A stretch of DNA of 64,000 nucleotides. Source: RGIG4608 sp045651165. GTDB lineage: Bacteria; Bacillota; Clostridia; Oscillospirales; CAG-272. The notes under the pieces were generated by a model, which was not told the origin of the DNA, did not search any database, and was given only the letters and a program-made list of their open reading frames with translations. The stretch spans positions 62,001-126,000 of the forward strand of contig JAZRRX010000039.1 of NCBI GenBank assembly GCA_045651165.1, in the 5' to 3' direction. The position numbers were made by a program, and so were the translations under genes. This document shows positions 17,899 to 27,042 of the stretch, in pieces. Every line of letters begins with the position of its first letter. Position 1 is the stretch's first letter.

Positions 17899-18279
17899 AT
17901 GAAAAATACTACATCACTTGGCAGATATGGTGAAGAACTTGCTTGCGAATTTCTGAAGAATAAAAAATATAAAATTTTAGAGCAGAATTTTTATTCTTCG
18001 CACAACGAAATTGACATTATAGCCGAAAATAAACAATATATTATATTTGTTGAGGTGAAAACTCGTTCTTGCACAGCCAATAGCGATTTTTGTTTTGGCA
18101 CACCCGCTTCTGCTGTTACTTATTCCAAACAAAAACGAACTCTCATTGCAGCGCAAGCTTACCTTAACGAACATCACACTAAAAAAGCTCCGCGTCTTGA
18201 TGTAATTGAGGTCTATCTTGATAAAAGTGATAGTTCCTTAGTGAAAATAAATCATATAGAAGACGCTTTTGGTAATTAA
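17899..18279 (+). CDS. yraN: YraN/UPF0102-family putative endonuclease-fold protein
   Basis: 126 residues, the usual size. The restriction-endonuclease-like fold shows GRYGEELACEFL, then the metal-binding EIDIIAENKQYIIFVEVKTR. The biological function of this family is not established; its fold suggests nucleic-acid cleavage. It starts 2 bases after the rnhB stop, an arrangement found in many bacteria. Confidence 0.93.
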   Translation: MKNTTSLGRYGEELACEFLKNKKYKILEQNFYSSHNEIDIIAENKQYIIFVEVKTRSCTANSDFCFGTPASAVTYSKQKRTLIAAQAYLNEHHTKKAPRLDVIEVYLDKSDSSLVKINHIEDAFGN

Positions 18280-18280
18280 T

Positions 18281-19213
18281 ATGAAATTATTTGATTTACA
18301 CTGCGATACTGCAACTCGACTTTTAAGTGAAAAACAAGGATTATACGATAATAGCTTCCACATATCATTAAAAAAAGCCGAAGATCTTGACAAATATGCT
18401 CAAGTTATGGCTATATGGACAAATCACAAATTATCTGATGAACAAGGATATGTGCGTTTTTTTGAAGTGTTAGAAAATCTCAAAAATGAGGTTTCTATTA
18501 ATGATGGCACAGTTGCTCTTGTTTCTTCCCCACTCGAATTCTCTTCTTGCATCGAAAATCAAAAAACGCCCCTAATTCTTGCAGTTGAAGATGCAAGAAT
18601 TCTTGCCAATGATATATCACGTCTTGAAATCTTGCGCGCTCTCGGTGTTAGATTGTTAACTCTAAATTGGTATGATGAAACTTGCATAGGTGGTGGACAC
18701 AATACTAAAATAGGTCTTTCTCAATTTGGGGTGTCGGTTGTCAAAAAGTGTTTCGATTTGGGTATTATTCCTGATATATCACATTGCTCGTTCGATGGTG
18801 CAGAAATGACACTCGAAATAGCTAAAGAATATAGCAAACCTATAGTAGCTTCTCATTCAGATGCTTACTCGATAAACAATCACTCAAGAAATCTTAAAGA
18901 TGAACACTTTATTGATATTAAAATACTTGGTGGTCTTGTAGGTATAAATCTATGCCCTTCGCATCTCTCTTCAACTAACAACGCTGATTTGGATGATATC
19001 TTAAAACACATTGAGCACTATCTCTCCCTTGGTGGAGAAAATATTATTGCCATGGGATGCGATTTGGACGGCACCGATCTTCCAAATGGATTTGAGGGAG
19101 TTCAGGACATATATAAAATTGCAAATGAGTTGCAAAGAATAAATTATTCAGACGAACTAATAGAAAAAATAATGTATAAAAATGCTTTTGAATTTTTCAA
19201 AAGAAATTTATAA
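18281..19213 (+). CDS. M19-family membrane dipeptidase homologue
   Basis: 310 residues from the ATG at 18281, one base after the yraN stop; an ORF start at 18269 overlaps yraN and is rejected. Zinc motifs of the renal dipeptidase family: LFDLHCDTAT (His-x-Asp), AVEDARIL (bridging Glu), PDISHCS and VASHSDAYSI. The family cleaves dipeptides with broad or D-residue tolerance. No signal peptide, so it is cytoplasmic. Its stop overlaps the next ORF region, so it is in the operon with thrC. Confidence 0.92.
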   Translation: MKLFDLHCDTATRLLSEKQGLYDNSFHISLKKAEDLDKYAQVMAIWTNHKLSDEQGYVRFFEVLENLKNEVSINDGTVALVSSPLEFSSCIENQKTPLILAVEDARILANDISRLEILRALGVRLLTLNWYDETCIGGGHNTKIGLSQFGVSVVKKCFDLGIIPDISHCSFDGAEMTLEIAKEYSKPIVASHSDAYSINNHSRNLKDEHFIDIKILGGLVGINLCPSHLSSTNNADLDDILKHIEHYLSLGGENIIAMGCDLDGTDLPNGFEGVQDIYKIANELQRINYSDELIEKIMYKNAFEFFKRNL

Positions 19214-19224
19214 TGGAGAAATTA

Positions 19225-20709
19225 ATGAATTTTACAAGTACAAGAGATAAAAATTCAACAAAATATAGCGCAGCGCAGGTAATAAAGCAAGGATTGGCAA
19301 ATGATGGTGGGCTTTTTGTGCCAACTGAAATACCTAAGTTAACCAAAGAAGAAATTATATCGTTTACTTCTCTTTCCTATCCTGAACTTGCAGCAACTAT
19401 TCTCGCAAAATTTTTAACCGACTATTCTTATGCTGAAATACTTGAAGATTGTGAAAATGCATATTCTAACAAGTCATTTCCAGCAGATGTTTGTCCTTTA
19501 AAAAAGGTAGATGAGAATACTTTTTCCTTGGAACTTTGGCACGGACCTACATGTGCATTTAAAGATATGGCGCTCCAAATTATGCCCAAACTACTTTCGC
19601 GTGCTTTGGTGAAAACAGGTGAAGATAGAACTGCACTCGTGCTGGTGGCAACCTCTGGCGATACCGGAAAAGCCGCACTTGAGGGGTACAAAGATGTTCC
19701 ACAAATCAAAATTTGTGTTTTTTATCCTCAAAATGGAGTTAGCAAGGTTCAAGAATTACAAATGACCACCCAAAGCGGAAACAATGTTAAAGTATGTTCT
19801 GTGGAAGGTAATTTTGACGATATTCAAACAGGTGTTAAACGAATATTTAATGATGGTGAAATTGCATGTGATTTAGATAAAAAAGGTTTTGTGTTGTCAA
19901 GTGCAAATTCAATAAATTTTGGACGTCTTGCACCACAAATAGTTTATTATATCAAAGCCTATTGTGATCTTATTTCAAGCCAAGAAATTGAGTTTGGTGA
20001 AAAAATAAACGTATGTGTGCCCACTGGTAATTTTGGCAATATACTTGCTGCATATATAGCAAAGCTTATGGGATTGCCAATAAATAAACTTATATGCGCA
20101 TCAAATTCTAATAACATATTAACGGACTTTTTGAATACTGGTCGTTATGATAGAAACAGAGAATTTCATTTAACGATGTCTCCTTCTATGGATATACTAA
20201 TTTCAAGCAACCTGGAAAGACTCTTATATTTGATCTGTGGAGCTGAGCAAACCGCAAAATATATGCAGTTGCTTAATGCAAACGGCTTTTACCAAATAAG
20301 TGATGATATAAAGAAAAAAATAGACGAGGATTTTATCGGTTATTTTGCTAGCGAATCTCAAACATCTGCTACAATTAACAAGTATTATAATTCGTATGAC
20401 TATTTAATGGATACTCACACTTCGGTTGCATTCTCTGCCCTTGAAAGCTATAGAGCAAAACAAAACGACTTTACGAAAACTGTTGTTGCCTCAACTGCAA
20501 GTCCTTATAAATTTGCTAAAAATGTATATCAAGCAATATTTGGCGAAAGTAATCTTGATGATCTCGAAACGCTTAATGAACTTTCAATTAAAACAAACAC
20601 CAAAATTCCAACACCTTTATACGAGCTTGAAAAAAAGACTGTCAATTTTAATCATTCTTCCATACCCGAAAATATGTATGATGAGGTGTTAAAATTTCTT
20701 AAAAAATAA
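19225..20709 (+). CDS. thrC: threonine synthase
   Basis: 494 residues from the ATG at 19225, 6 bases after GGAG; the ATG at 19213 overlaps the previous stop and has no site of its own. PLP-dependent conversion of O-phosphohomoserine to threonine. The PLP lysine is Lys113 in GPTCAFKDMALQ, with SGDTGKAALEGY and the phosphate-binding PTGNFGNILAAY. Length and the start FTSTRDKN fit the long (fungal/E. coli-like) class. It ends the lepB operon; other threonine genes are not nearby. Confidence 0.95.
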   Translation: MNFTSTRDKNSTKYSAAQVIKQGLANDGGLFVPTEIPKLTKEEIISFTSLSYPELAATILAKFLTDYSYAEILEDCENAYSNKSFPADVCPLKKVDENTFSLELWHGPTCAFKDMALQIMPKLLSRALVKTGEDRTALVLVATSGDTGKAALEGYKDVPQIKICVFYPQNGVSKVQELQMTTQSGNNVKVCSVEGNFDDIQTGVKRIFNDGEIACDLDKKGFVLSSANSINFGRLAPQIVYYIKAYCDLISSQEIEFGEKINVCVPTGNFGNILAAYIAKLMGLPINKLICASNSNNILTDFLNTGRYDRNREFHLTMSPSMDILISSNLERLLYLICGAEQTAKYMQLLNANGFYQISDDIKKKIDEDFIGYFASESQTSATINKYYNSYDYLMDTHTSVAFSALESYRAKQNDFTKTVVASTASPYKFAKNVYQAIFGESNLDDLETLNELSIKTNTKIPTPLYELEKKTVNFNHSSIPENMYDEVLKFLKK

Positions 20710-20735
20710 AAGCATACCCCTTTCGAGATATGCTT
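20710..20735 (-). terminator. hairpin between thrC and the DUF1540 gene
   Basis: Stem AAGCATA / TATGCTT (7 bp) with a 12-base loop. The A-rich left flank gives a U-rich tail on the minus strand, so it most likely ends the DUF1540 transcript; it overlaps the end of thrC transcription. Confidence 0.5.
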
Positions 20736-20752
20736 AAGCTTGGCTTACAGAA

Positions 20753-20941
20753 TTATTCAGTTCTGTTCTTAAATGTAGTACAAAGCGTTTCTCTGCTCAC
20801 CTCTGCCTGATTAGGACCTACTTTGATGTGACCCGCAGTGCAATGTCCCTCGCCTGTATGATACTGGCAAGTAACAACGTCACAGGTGATACCTTTAATT
20901 ACGTTTTTGGGACTACCACAGCAACTTCTTTCGTTATTCAT
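20753..20941 (-). CDS. DUF1540 domain protein, small cysteine-rich
   Basis: 62 residues. It shows the DUF1540 pattern: IKGITCDVVTCQYHTGEGHCTAGHIKVG, then a fourth spaced cysteine in TLCTTF (eight-residue blocks CDVVTC and HC). The cysteines probably bind a metal. The family is widespread in clostridia and its function is unknown. The ATG has GGAG 7 bases upstream. It is divergent from the phosphohydrolase gene. Confidence 0.9.
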   Translation of the reverse strand: MNNERSCCGSPKNVIKGITCDVVTCQYHTGEGHCTAGHIKVGPNQAEVSRETLCTTFKNRTE

Positions 20942-21041
20942 ATCTTGCTCCGTTCCGCCTTATGGCTTAAAATTTGAGAGTTACCTCTCACAATTATTAT
21001 TAACGATTTGATAAATCTTATTCATTGGAAAGGATTAAATA

Positions 21042-21770
21042 ATGTCTTTATACGTTATCTCCGACCTTCATCTTTCAACGAATGAAACCACTAATAAATC
21101 CATGGAAAAATTCGGAACAAAGTGGAAGGATTATCACGCAAAGCTTGAAAAATATTTCAAAGCAATCATAAATGAAGATGATACCGTTGTAATTCCAGGT
21201 GATATTTCTTGGGCTATGACGCTCGAAGAAGCAAAATCAGATTTCAAATTTCTTGATTCACTTCCAGGTAACAAGATTATAGGTAAAGGAAATCATGATT
21301 TTTGGTGGTCTACAGCTACTAAAATCAATGCTTTTTTTGAAGAAAATGAGATTACAAGCATTAAACTGCTTCACAACAACGCATACTTGCTTGAAGACTG
21401 TATAATATGTGGCTCTCGTGGTTGGTTTTATGACGAAAAACAACAAAAAACTGTTGGTGATGTCGATTATGACAAAATAGTTTCAAGAGAAGCACAACGT
21501 CTTGAAATCAGCCTTAATGAAGCTATGAAAATTAAAGAAGAAAATCCTAACTTACCAATTCTGGTTTTTCTTCATTTTCCCCCCGTCTATGCTGATTGTG
21601 TTTGCGATAAAATTCTTGATGTTCTGAAAAAATACAATATTACGTCTTGTTATTATGGTCATATTCATAACAATTATTCCATTCCAAGACAATTTACTTT
21701 TGATGGAATTACATTTACAATGGTGGCAGCAGACTACCTAAATTTCGCTCCAATGCCAATTTTTATCTAA
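21042..21770 (+). CDS. calcineurin-like metallophosphoesterase (COG1768-type phosphohydrolase)
   Basis: 242 residues. The dinuclear-metal motifs are complete: VISDLHL (Asp-x-His), IPGDISW (Gly-Asp), GKGNHDFWW (Gly-Asn-His-Asp), VFLHFPPVY (His) and CYYGHIHNN (Gly-His-x-His). No signal peptide, so cytoplasmic. The substrate is not known. It has its own ribosome-binding site (GAAAGG) and is followed by the tig promoter, so it is probably monocistronic. Confidence 0.9.
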   Translation: MSLYVISDLHLSTNETTNKSMEKFGTKWKDYHAKLEKYFKAIINEDDTVVIPGDISWAMTLEEAKSDFKFLDSLPGNKIIGKGNHDFWWSTATKINAFFEENEITSIKLLHNNAYLLEDCIICGSRGWFYDEKQQKTVGDVDYDKIVSREAQRLEISLNEAMKIKEENPNLPILVFLHFPPVYADCVCDKILDVLKKYNITSCYYGHIHNNYSIPRQFTFDGITFTMVAADYLNFAPMPIFI

Positions 21771-21796
21771 TTTTTTGGTGTTTTTGCAAAAAAACC

Positions 21797-21825
21797 TTGA
21801 CATTTTGTTGTCAATTATATATAAT
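21797..21825 (+). promoter_or_regulatory. consensus sigma-A promoter for tig-clpP-clpX
   Basis: TTGACA (21797-21802), 17 bases, TATAAT (21820-21825), 38 bases before the tig start. No CIRCE or CtsR-like site is evident. Confidence 0.9.
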
Positions 21826-21862
21826 AAACAATGTATGTTAAAAAAATCTGGAGGATTTTAAA

Positions 21863-23263
21863 ATGAATTTAATCAAAAATGAAAAAATCGAAGCAAGCAA
21901 AGTTGAACTTCACTTCTCTGTTGAACAGTCTGTATTTGAAGCTGCAATCGAGCGCGCTTACAAAAAAGAAGTAGGGAAAATCAACATTCCTGGCTTTAGA
22001 AAAGGCAAAGCTCCTAGAGCTATGATCGAAAAAATGTACGGTAAGGGCTTCTTCTATGATTCAGCTCTTAACGATATTCTTCCTGATGCTTATGAAGCAG
22101 CAGTTAAAGAATCCGGTATTGATCCCGTTGCTCAGCCTGAAATAGACGTTCTTTCTATCGATGATAACGGCGTTGTTTTCACAGCAAAGGTTTTTGTTAA
22201 ACCCGACGTTAAAATTGAAGGTTATTTCGGTATCGAAGTAACTAAGGAAGTTGCTCCTGTTACAGACGAAGAAATTAACAATGAGCTTGAACTTGTAAGA
22301 GAAAGAAACAGCCGTGAAATCGATGCTAACGATCGTCCTGCAGAACTTGGTGATACAGCAGTTATTGACTTTGAAGGCTTTGTTGATGGCGTTGCGTTTG
22401 AAGGCGGCAAGGGTGAAGATTACGCTCTTAAGCTTGGTTCAGGTCAGTTTATTCCTGGATTTGAAGAACATATCGTTGGTCACTCTGTGGATGAAGAATT
22501 CGACGTTAACGTTACATTCCCCACTGAATACCATGCTGAAGACCTTGCTGGTAAGGCATCTGTATTTAAAGTAAAACTTCATGCTCTTACAAAGGTTGAA
22601 CTTCCCGAACTTGACGATGAATTCGCAAAAGATGTATCCGAATTCGATACTCTTGATGAATACAAGGCTGATCTTAAGGCAAAAATTGAAGCAAGACATG
22701 AAACAACAGCTCAGAATGCAGTTGACGGTCAGCTCATGGATGCTCTTATTGAAAAGCTCGAAGCAGAAATTCCTGAAGCAATGTTCGAAACTGAAGCAGA
22801 AAACTTCGTTCGTGACTATGACAACCAGCTCAGAATGCAGGGACTTGATCTCAAGACATACTTCCAGTATACAGGTATGACTCTTGAAACACTCCGTGCA
22901 CAGTTCCGTCCTCAGGCAGAAAAGCAGGTTAAGGCAAGACTAGCTCTTGAAAAGATTGCAGAACTCGAAAATCTTACCGCTTCTGAAGATGATATCAATG
23001 GTGAATACGCAAGAATTGCTGAAGCATATGGTATCGAAGTTGAACAGGTTAAGGCATCTATTGATTCTGAATTCATCGCTGCTGATATGAAAGTTAAACT
23101 TGCTCTTGATGCTGTTAAGGAAAAGGCAGTTGTTAAAGCTCCTAAGAAAAAAGCAACTAAAAAAGCAGCTCCCAAGACAGAAACAGTTGAAGGCGAAGAA
23201 AAGCCCGTAAAGAAAACAAGAAAAACAACAAAGAAAGCTACTGAAGAAACAACAGAAGCTTAA
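21863..23263 (+). CDS. tig: trigger factor with a lysine-rich C-terminal tail
   Basis: 466 residues; ribosome-bound chaperone and prolyl isomerase. The ribosome-binding loop is NIPGFRKGKAPRAMIEKMYG; the FKBP domain includes DTAVIDFEGFVDGVAFEGGKGEDYALKLGSGQFIPGFE. The chaperone arms fill the rest. About 45 extra residues at the C-terminus are made almost only of Lys, Thr, Ala and Glu (AVVKAPKKKATKKAAPK and on), which the usual trigger factor lacks. It is in the classical tig-clpP-clpX order. Confidence 0.96.
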   Translation: MNLIKNEKIEASKVELHFSVEQSVFEAAIERAYKKEVGKINIPGFRKGKAPRAMIEKMYGKGFFYDSALNDILPDAYEAAVKESGIDPVAQPEIDVLSIDDNGVVFTAKVFVKPDVKIEGYFGIEVTKEVAPVTDEEINNELELVRERNSREIDANDRPAELGDTAVIDFEGFVDGVAFEGGKGEDYALKLGSGQFIPGFEEHIVGHSVDEEFDVNVTFPTEYHAEDLAGKASVFKVKLHALTKVELPELDDEFAKDVSEFDTLDEYKADLKAKIEARHETTAQNAVDGQLMDALIEKLEAEIPEAMFETEAENFVRDYDNQLRMQGLDLKTYFQYTGMTLETLRAQFRPQAEKQVKARLALEKIAELENLTASEDDINGEYARIAEAYGIEVEQVKASIDSEFIAADMKVKLALDAVKEKAVVKAPKKKATKKAAPKTETVEGEEKPVKKTRKTTKKATEETTEA

Positions 23264-23295
23264 TTCCCTTATATAATTTCAAGGAGGTCATTACT

Positions 23296-23889
23296 ATGAT
23301 GAATAATTCACTTGTCCCAATGGTTGTTGAACAGACTGGAAGGGGCGAAAGATCCTATGATATTTTTTCAAGATTGCTTAATGACCGTATCATTTTCCTC
23401 TCCGATGAGGTAAACGATGCTACTGCTTCCCTTGTGGTTGCGCAGCTTCTCTACCTTGAGGCCCAGGATCCCGATAAAGATATTTCCTTTTATATCAACT
23501 CCCCCGGTGGCTCTGTTACCGCTGGAATGGCAATATACGACACAATGAATTTCATCAAATGTGACGTATCAACAGTTTGCATCGGTATGGCTGCTAGTAT
23601 GGGTGCATTCCTTCTCTCTGCTGGAACTAAAGGCAAACGTTTTGCTCTCCCCAATAGTGAGATTATGATTCACCAACCACTCGGTGGTGCTAAAGGTCAG
23701 GCAACTGATATTAAGATTCAAGCAGAGCTTATTCTTCGCACACGAGATAGACTTAACACAATCCTTGCTAAAAACACTGGCAAATCCGTTGAGGAAATTG
23801 CGCGTGATACCGAAAGAGATAACTATATGACTGCTGACCAAGCACTTGCTTACGGTCTTATAGACAAGGTAATTGATAAGCATGCTTAA
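23296..23889 (+). CDS. clpP: ATP-dependent Clp protease proteolytic subunit
   Basis: 197 residues. Serine peptidase forming the 14-mer barrel. The catalytic Ser101 is in GMAASMGAFLL and His126 in MIHQPLGGAKGQATDI; DNYMTADQALAYGLID completes the triad region. The N-terminal loop region LVPMVVEQTGRGERSYDIFSRLL is standard. AAGGAGG precedes the ATG pair; either ATG is possible. It follows tig by 32 bases and precedes clpX. Confidence 0.97.
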   Translation: MMNNSLVPMVVEQTGRGERSYDIFSRLLNDRIIFLSDEVNDATASLVVAQLLYLEAQDPDKDISFYINSPGGSVTAGMAIYDTMNFIKCDVSTVCIGMAASMGAFLLSAGTKGKRFALPNSEIMIHQPLGGAKGQATDIKIQAELILRTRDRLNTILAKNTGKSVEEIARDTERDNYMTADQALAYGLIDKVIDKHA

Positions 23890-23905
23890 TTGAAAGGTAA
23901 ATATT

Positions 23906-25183
23906 ATGGCTGAAAATAAAAAAGCCGACGGAAACGGCAATACCCCAAAAAGGTATTGCTGTTTCTGCGGAAGACACGAAAATCAAGTTAATTTCTTAAT
24001 TCCCTCACCTAAGGGAGTTTATATTTGTGATTATTGCGTTCTTGCCTGCTCGGATATTCTTGATGAGGCATTTGCAGATTATTCGCAAAACACTGAAACA
24101 TTTAAGCTTGAAGAACTACCTAAACCAATTGACATCAAAAAAACACTTGATGAATATGTAATTGGTCAAGATGAAGCAAAGATAGCACTTTCTGTTGCAG
24201 TTTATAATCACTATAAACGCATACTTTCAAAAGCAGATGCGCAGAATGATAAGGAAGCAGACGGTGTTGAACTTCAAAAATCCAATGTTCTCCTTATAGG
24301 ACCTACAGGTGTAGGTAAAACTTATCTTGCTCAAACTCTTGCTAAAACACTTCAAGTTCCCTTTGCTATTGCAGACGCAACTACTCTTACTGAGGCTGGT
24401 TATGTGGGTGAAGACGTTGAAAATATCCTTCTTCGACTTATTCAAGCGGCAGATTATGACATTGAACGAGCTGAAAAAGGCATTATTTATATTGATGAGA
24501 TTGATAAAATCTCGCGCAGAAGCGAAAATCGTTCAATAACACGTGATGTTTCCGGTGAAGGTGTTCAGCAGGCGCTTTTGAAGATTCTTGAAGGAACTAC
24601 TGCTAATGTTCCACCTCAAGGCGGAAGAAAGCATCCAAATCAAGAGTTTATCCAAATTGATACCTCCAATATCCTTTTCATTTGTGGAGGGGCCTTTGAT
24701 GGTCTTGAACAGATTATAGAAAAACGCAAAGGCAATAATGTAATTGGCTTCGGTGGAGAAATCAAGAAAAAAGAAGAAAAGAAGAAAAATGGCATTTATA
24801 AAGATGTAACTTCGCACGATATAGTTAAATATGGTTTAATTCCTGAACTTACAGGTAGAATTCCTGTAATCGTTGCTCTTTCTGATCTTGACAAATCAGC
24901 TCTTACAAAAATCATTACTGAGCCTAGAAACTCACTTCTCAAGCAATACACCAAGCTTTTTGCAATTGATAATGTTGATATTGAATTCGACAACGAAGCT
25001 ATAGAAGCTATTGCCGAACTTGCTATTGAACAAAATACAGGTGCAAGAGGACTTCGTTCAATAATTGAGAGCTTTATGACAAATATTATGTTTACAGTTC
25101 CCTCCCGTGATGATATCGAAAAGATAATTATCACAAAAGAAACTGTAATAAATAAAGCAGAACCCAAATACATTCTTAAATAA
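23906..25183 (+). CDS. clpX: ATP-dependent Clp protease ATPase subunit ClpX
   Basis: 425 residues. AAA+ unfoldase that feeds ClpP. An N-terminal C4 zinc finger (YCCFCGRHENQVNFLI and YICDYCVLAC) is followed by Walker A GPTGVGKTYLA, Walker B IIYIDEIDKI, sensor motifs and the pore loop GYVGEDVE. The ClpP-contact loop lies near VIGFGGE. It is 16 bases after clpP and ends at a strong terminator, so tig-clpP-clpX is a closed operon. Confidence 0.97.
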   Translation: MAENKKADGNGNTPKRYCCFCGRHENQVNFLIPSPKGVYICDYCVLACSDILDEAFADYSQNTETFKLEELPKPIDIKKTLDEYVIGQDEAKIALSVAVYNHYKRILSKADAQNDKEADGVELQKSNVLLIGPTGVGKTYLAQTLAKTLQVPFAIADATTLTEAGYVGEDVENILLRLIQAADYDIERAEKGIIYIDEIDKISRRSENRSITRDVSGEGVQQALLKILEGTTANVPPQGGRKHPNQEFIQIDTSNILFICGGAFDGLEQIIEKRKGNNVIGFGGEIKKKEEKKKNGIYKDVTSHDIVKYGLIPELTGRIPVIVALSDLDKSALTKIITEPRNSLLKQYTKLFAIDNVDIEFDNEAIEAIAELAIEQNTGARGLRSIIESFMTNIMFTVPSRDDIEKIIITKETVINKAEPKYILK

Positions 25184-25191
25184 TAAAAATA

Positions 25192-25217
25192 AGGGCTGTT
25201 GCAAACGCAACAGCCCT
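25192..25217. terminator. bidirectional terminator after clpX
   Basis: Stem AGGGCTGTTGC / GCAACAGCCCT (11 bp), loop AAAC, flanked by A-rich and T-rich sequence. It separates clpX from the convergent cysteine-rich gene. Confidence 0.92.
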
Positions 25218-25221
25218 ATTA

Positions 25222-26061
25222 TTATTTACATCCGCAGCCCTTATTGTCCTCGTGTTTCATTTGACGAGGAATGGGAGCACTTCCACTTGTAAATTCATGT
25301 GTCGGAAATGCCATGCATTTAAATATATCACAAGGATTTTCTTCAGAATGTGATAAGCATTCCTTGTCGGGTACTGTATATTCTGTCGCATTAATAATAA
25401 ACTGAGCAGGTCTAACTATACGCACTACCGAAAAAACGCCAATTGATACAACGAGAAAACGTTTACCATCATCAGAAAGAGGCCCATTTATATTTCTAGT
25501 TACACCCTCGGGAATATCACAACAATTGCAACAGCAAATGCAATGATGATCATGCCTTTTTTCAATTATTTTGGCGTTAAGTATGATTGGATCAACCACC
25601 TCAACTACAGCGGTAGGAATATTTCCCTCTACGCAACAAACATCCGTAGGCATTTCACAGAAACCTGTTGTGCCATTGCTCTTGAATACATTAAGATTAC
25701 TCTCTCCACCAAACAAAACAACATTTTTGTCGATTACTGCAACACCGTCAAATTCTTGAATTCTACCCGGAGCCAAACAAGCTTCAAATGTTATTTTGAT
25801 GTAGAGTCTTAAATTTACTGTGTAAAAGCCTTTATTAAAAGCTATGGGATCAACAGTGATACTACTCCAAGTTATGCAAGAATCCTTCACTCTGATATTT
25901 CCCGTTCTTTCAATGATTTCATTTCCAAAAGCGGTCAGAAAAACTTGAACATTCTCATAGCAATCTCTATCCCTACAAGAATCTAGAACGCGATTTGCTT
26001 CTATACAAACCGTATCTTTGCCCAGTCCTTGACCTGAACAAATAAATCTATTATCCGGCAT
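25222..26061 (-). CDS. cysteine-rich protein of unknown function downstream of sigG
   Basis: 279 residues; I do not recognise a named domain. It has 20 cysteines, with blocks RVLDSCRDRDCYENVQ near the N-terminus, DVCCVEG, a dense HHCICCCNCC cluster near residue 170, and a terminal KGCGCK. No signal peptide or membrane segment is visible, and the middle looks beta-rich. GGAGGG precedes the ATG. It follows sigG in the same direction, 85 bases away across a hairpin. Cysteine-rich soluble proteins next to sporulation genes are often spore-coat proteins; that is inference here. Confidence 0.7.
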   Translation of the reverse strand: MPDNRFICSGQGLGKDTVCIEANRVLDSCRDRDCYENVQVFLTAFGNEIIERTGNIRVKDSCITWSSITVDPIAFNKGFYTVNLRLYIKITFEACLAPGRIQEFDGVAVIDKNVVLFGGESNLNVFKSNGTTGFCEMPTDVCCVEGNIPTAVVEVVDPIILNAKIIEKRHDHHCICCCNCCDIPEGVTRNINGPLSDDGKRFLVVSIGVFSVVRIVRPAQFIINATEYTVPDKECLSHSEENPCDIFKCMAFPTHEFTSGSAPIPRQMKHEDNKGCGCK

Positions 26062-26085
26062 AAATCAACCCTCCAAAAAAGTTAT

Positions 26086-26108
26086 AGGAAGAAAAAATCT
26101 TTCTTCCT
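26086..26108 (-). terminator. hairpin between sigG and the cysteine-rich gene
   Basis: AGGAAGAAA / TTTCTTCCT (9 bp, 5-base loop). Downstream on the minus strand comes ATAACTTTTTT. A possible terminator for sigG, partly leaky. Confidence 0.5.
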
Positions 26109-26146
26109 TAACATATTATGCAGAATAATAAAGTATGACAATATCG

Positions 26147-26926
26147 TCAAAAACAAAACTGCTTTCTCATTCTCTCAAGCGCGCCTTTTTCAATTCGTGA
26201 AACCTGAGCTTGAGAAATACCTATCTCTTGTGCTATCTCCATCTGCGTTTTATTTTTATAAAATCGCATAGTAATAATTCTATGCTCTCGTTCACTTAAA
26301 GTTTTCATTGCGTCTGCTAATGCTATATTTTCAAGCCATTTTTCATCTCTTGACGTTACATCACTTAACTGATCAATAACATATATTGAATCTCCGTTTT
26401 CACTATAGACGGGTTCGTACAAAGAAATTGGAGCAATTATTGCTTCCATAGCTCGTACTACAGTTTCCTTACTCTCTCCGAGTTTTGAGGCAATTTGATC
26501 TACGGTTGGTTCATTTTCATTTTCTCGTGAAAGTTCCTCTCTTGCATTAAGTGCATGGTATGCAAGATCTCGCATTGAACGACTTATTCTAATGCTATTG
26601 TTATCTCTAAGATATCTTCTTATCTCACCAATTATCATTGGAACTGCATAGGTCGAAAATTTGACATCAAGATCAACATTAAAATTATCTACTGCCTTGA
26701 TAAGTCCAACACATCCCACTTGAAAAAGATCATCAACATTTTCATTTCTATTCATAAATCTTTGAATTATGCTCAATACTAATCGCAGATTACCATAAAT
26801 AAGCTCTTCTCTCGCTTCAAAATCTCCATCCTTGCATTTAAGCAATAGTTCTTTCTTCTTATCATCGCTTAGAACAATAAGTTTGGAAGTATTCACACCG
26901 CATATCTCAACTTTATTATAATACAT
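26147..26926 (-). CDS. sigG: RNA polymerase forespore sigma factor SigG
   Basis: 259 residues, very close to B. subtilis SigG. The N-terminal block NKVEICGVNTSKL is specific to SigG; region 2 shows VDDLFQVGCVGLIKAVDNFN and KFSTYAVPMIIGEIRRYLRDNN; region 4 shows KTQMEIAQEIGISQAQVSRIEK. It directs late forespore genes, so the organism should form spores. In Bacilli it lies after spoIIGA-sigE; here neither is adjacent. A possible forespore-type promoter (GCATA with a rough -10) lies 60 bases upstream but is weak. Confidence 0.95.
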   Translation of the reverse strand: MYYNKVEICGVNTSKLIVLSDDKKKELLLKCKDGDFEAREELIYGNLRLVLSIIQRFMNRNENVDDLFQVGCVGLIKAVDNFNVDLDVKFSTYAVPMIIGEIRRYLRDNNSIRISRSMRDLAYHALNAREELSRENENEPTVDQIASKLGESKETVVRAMEAIIAPISLYEPVYSENGDSIYVIDQLSDVTSRDEKWLENIALADAMKTLSEREHRIITMRFYKNKTQMEIAQEIGISQAQVSRIEKGALERMRKQFCF

Positions 26927-27013
26927 ACATTAACTCCATATAATCATTTTTATATGATAAGTATTGACTTAATATGGATTAAATTATGCAAAGTAAAGTG
27001 GTGTAAAAAATGG

Positions 27014-27041
27014 AAAAACAGCCACATATGTGGCTGTTTTT
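27014..27041 (-). terminator. terminator after the E2-like gene
   Basis: A 28-base perfect palindrome, AAAAACAGCCACAT / ATGTGGCTGTTTTT, directly after the stop codon at 27043. Confidence 0.9.
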
Positions 27042-27042
27042 G

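Noticed and set aside
20710..20752. Strong bidirectional terminator
   Set aside because: The hairpin has a long loop and no T-run on the plus strand, so only a minus-strand role is supported.
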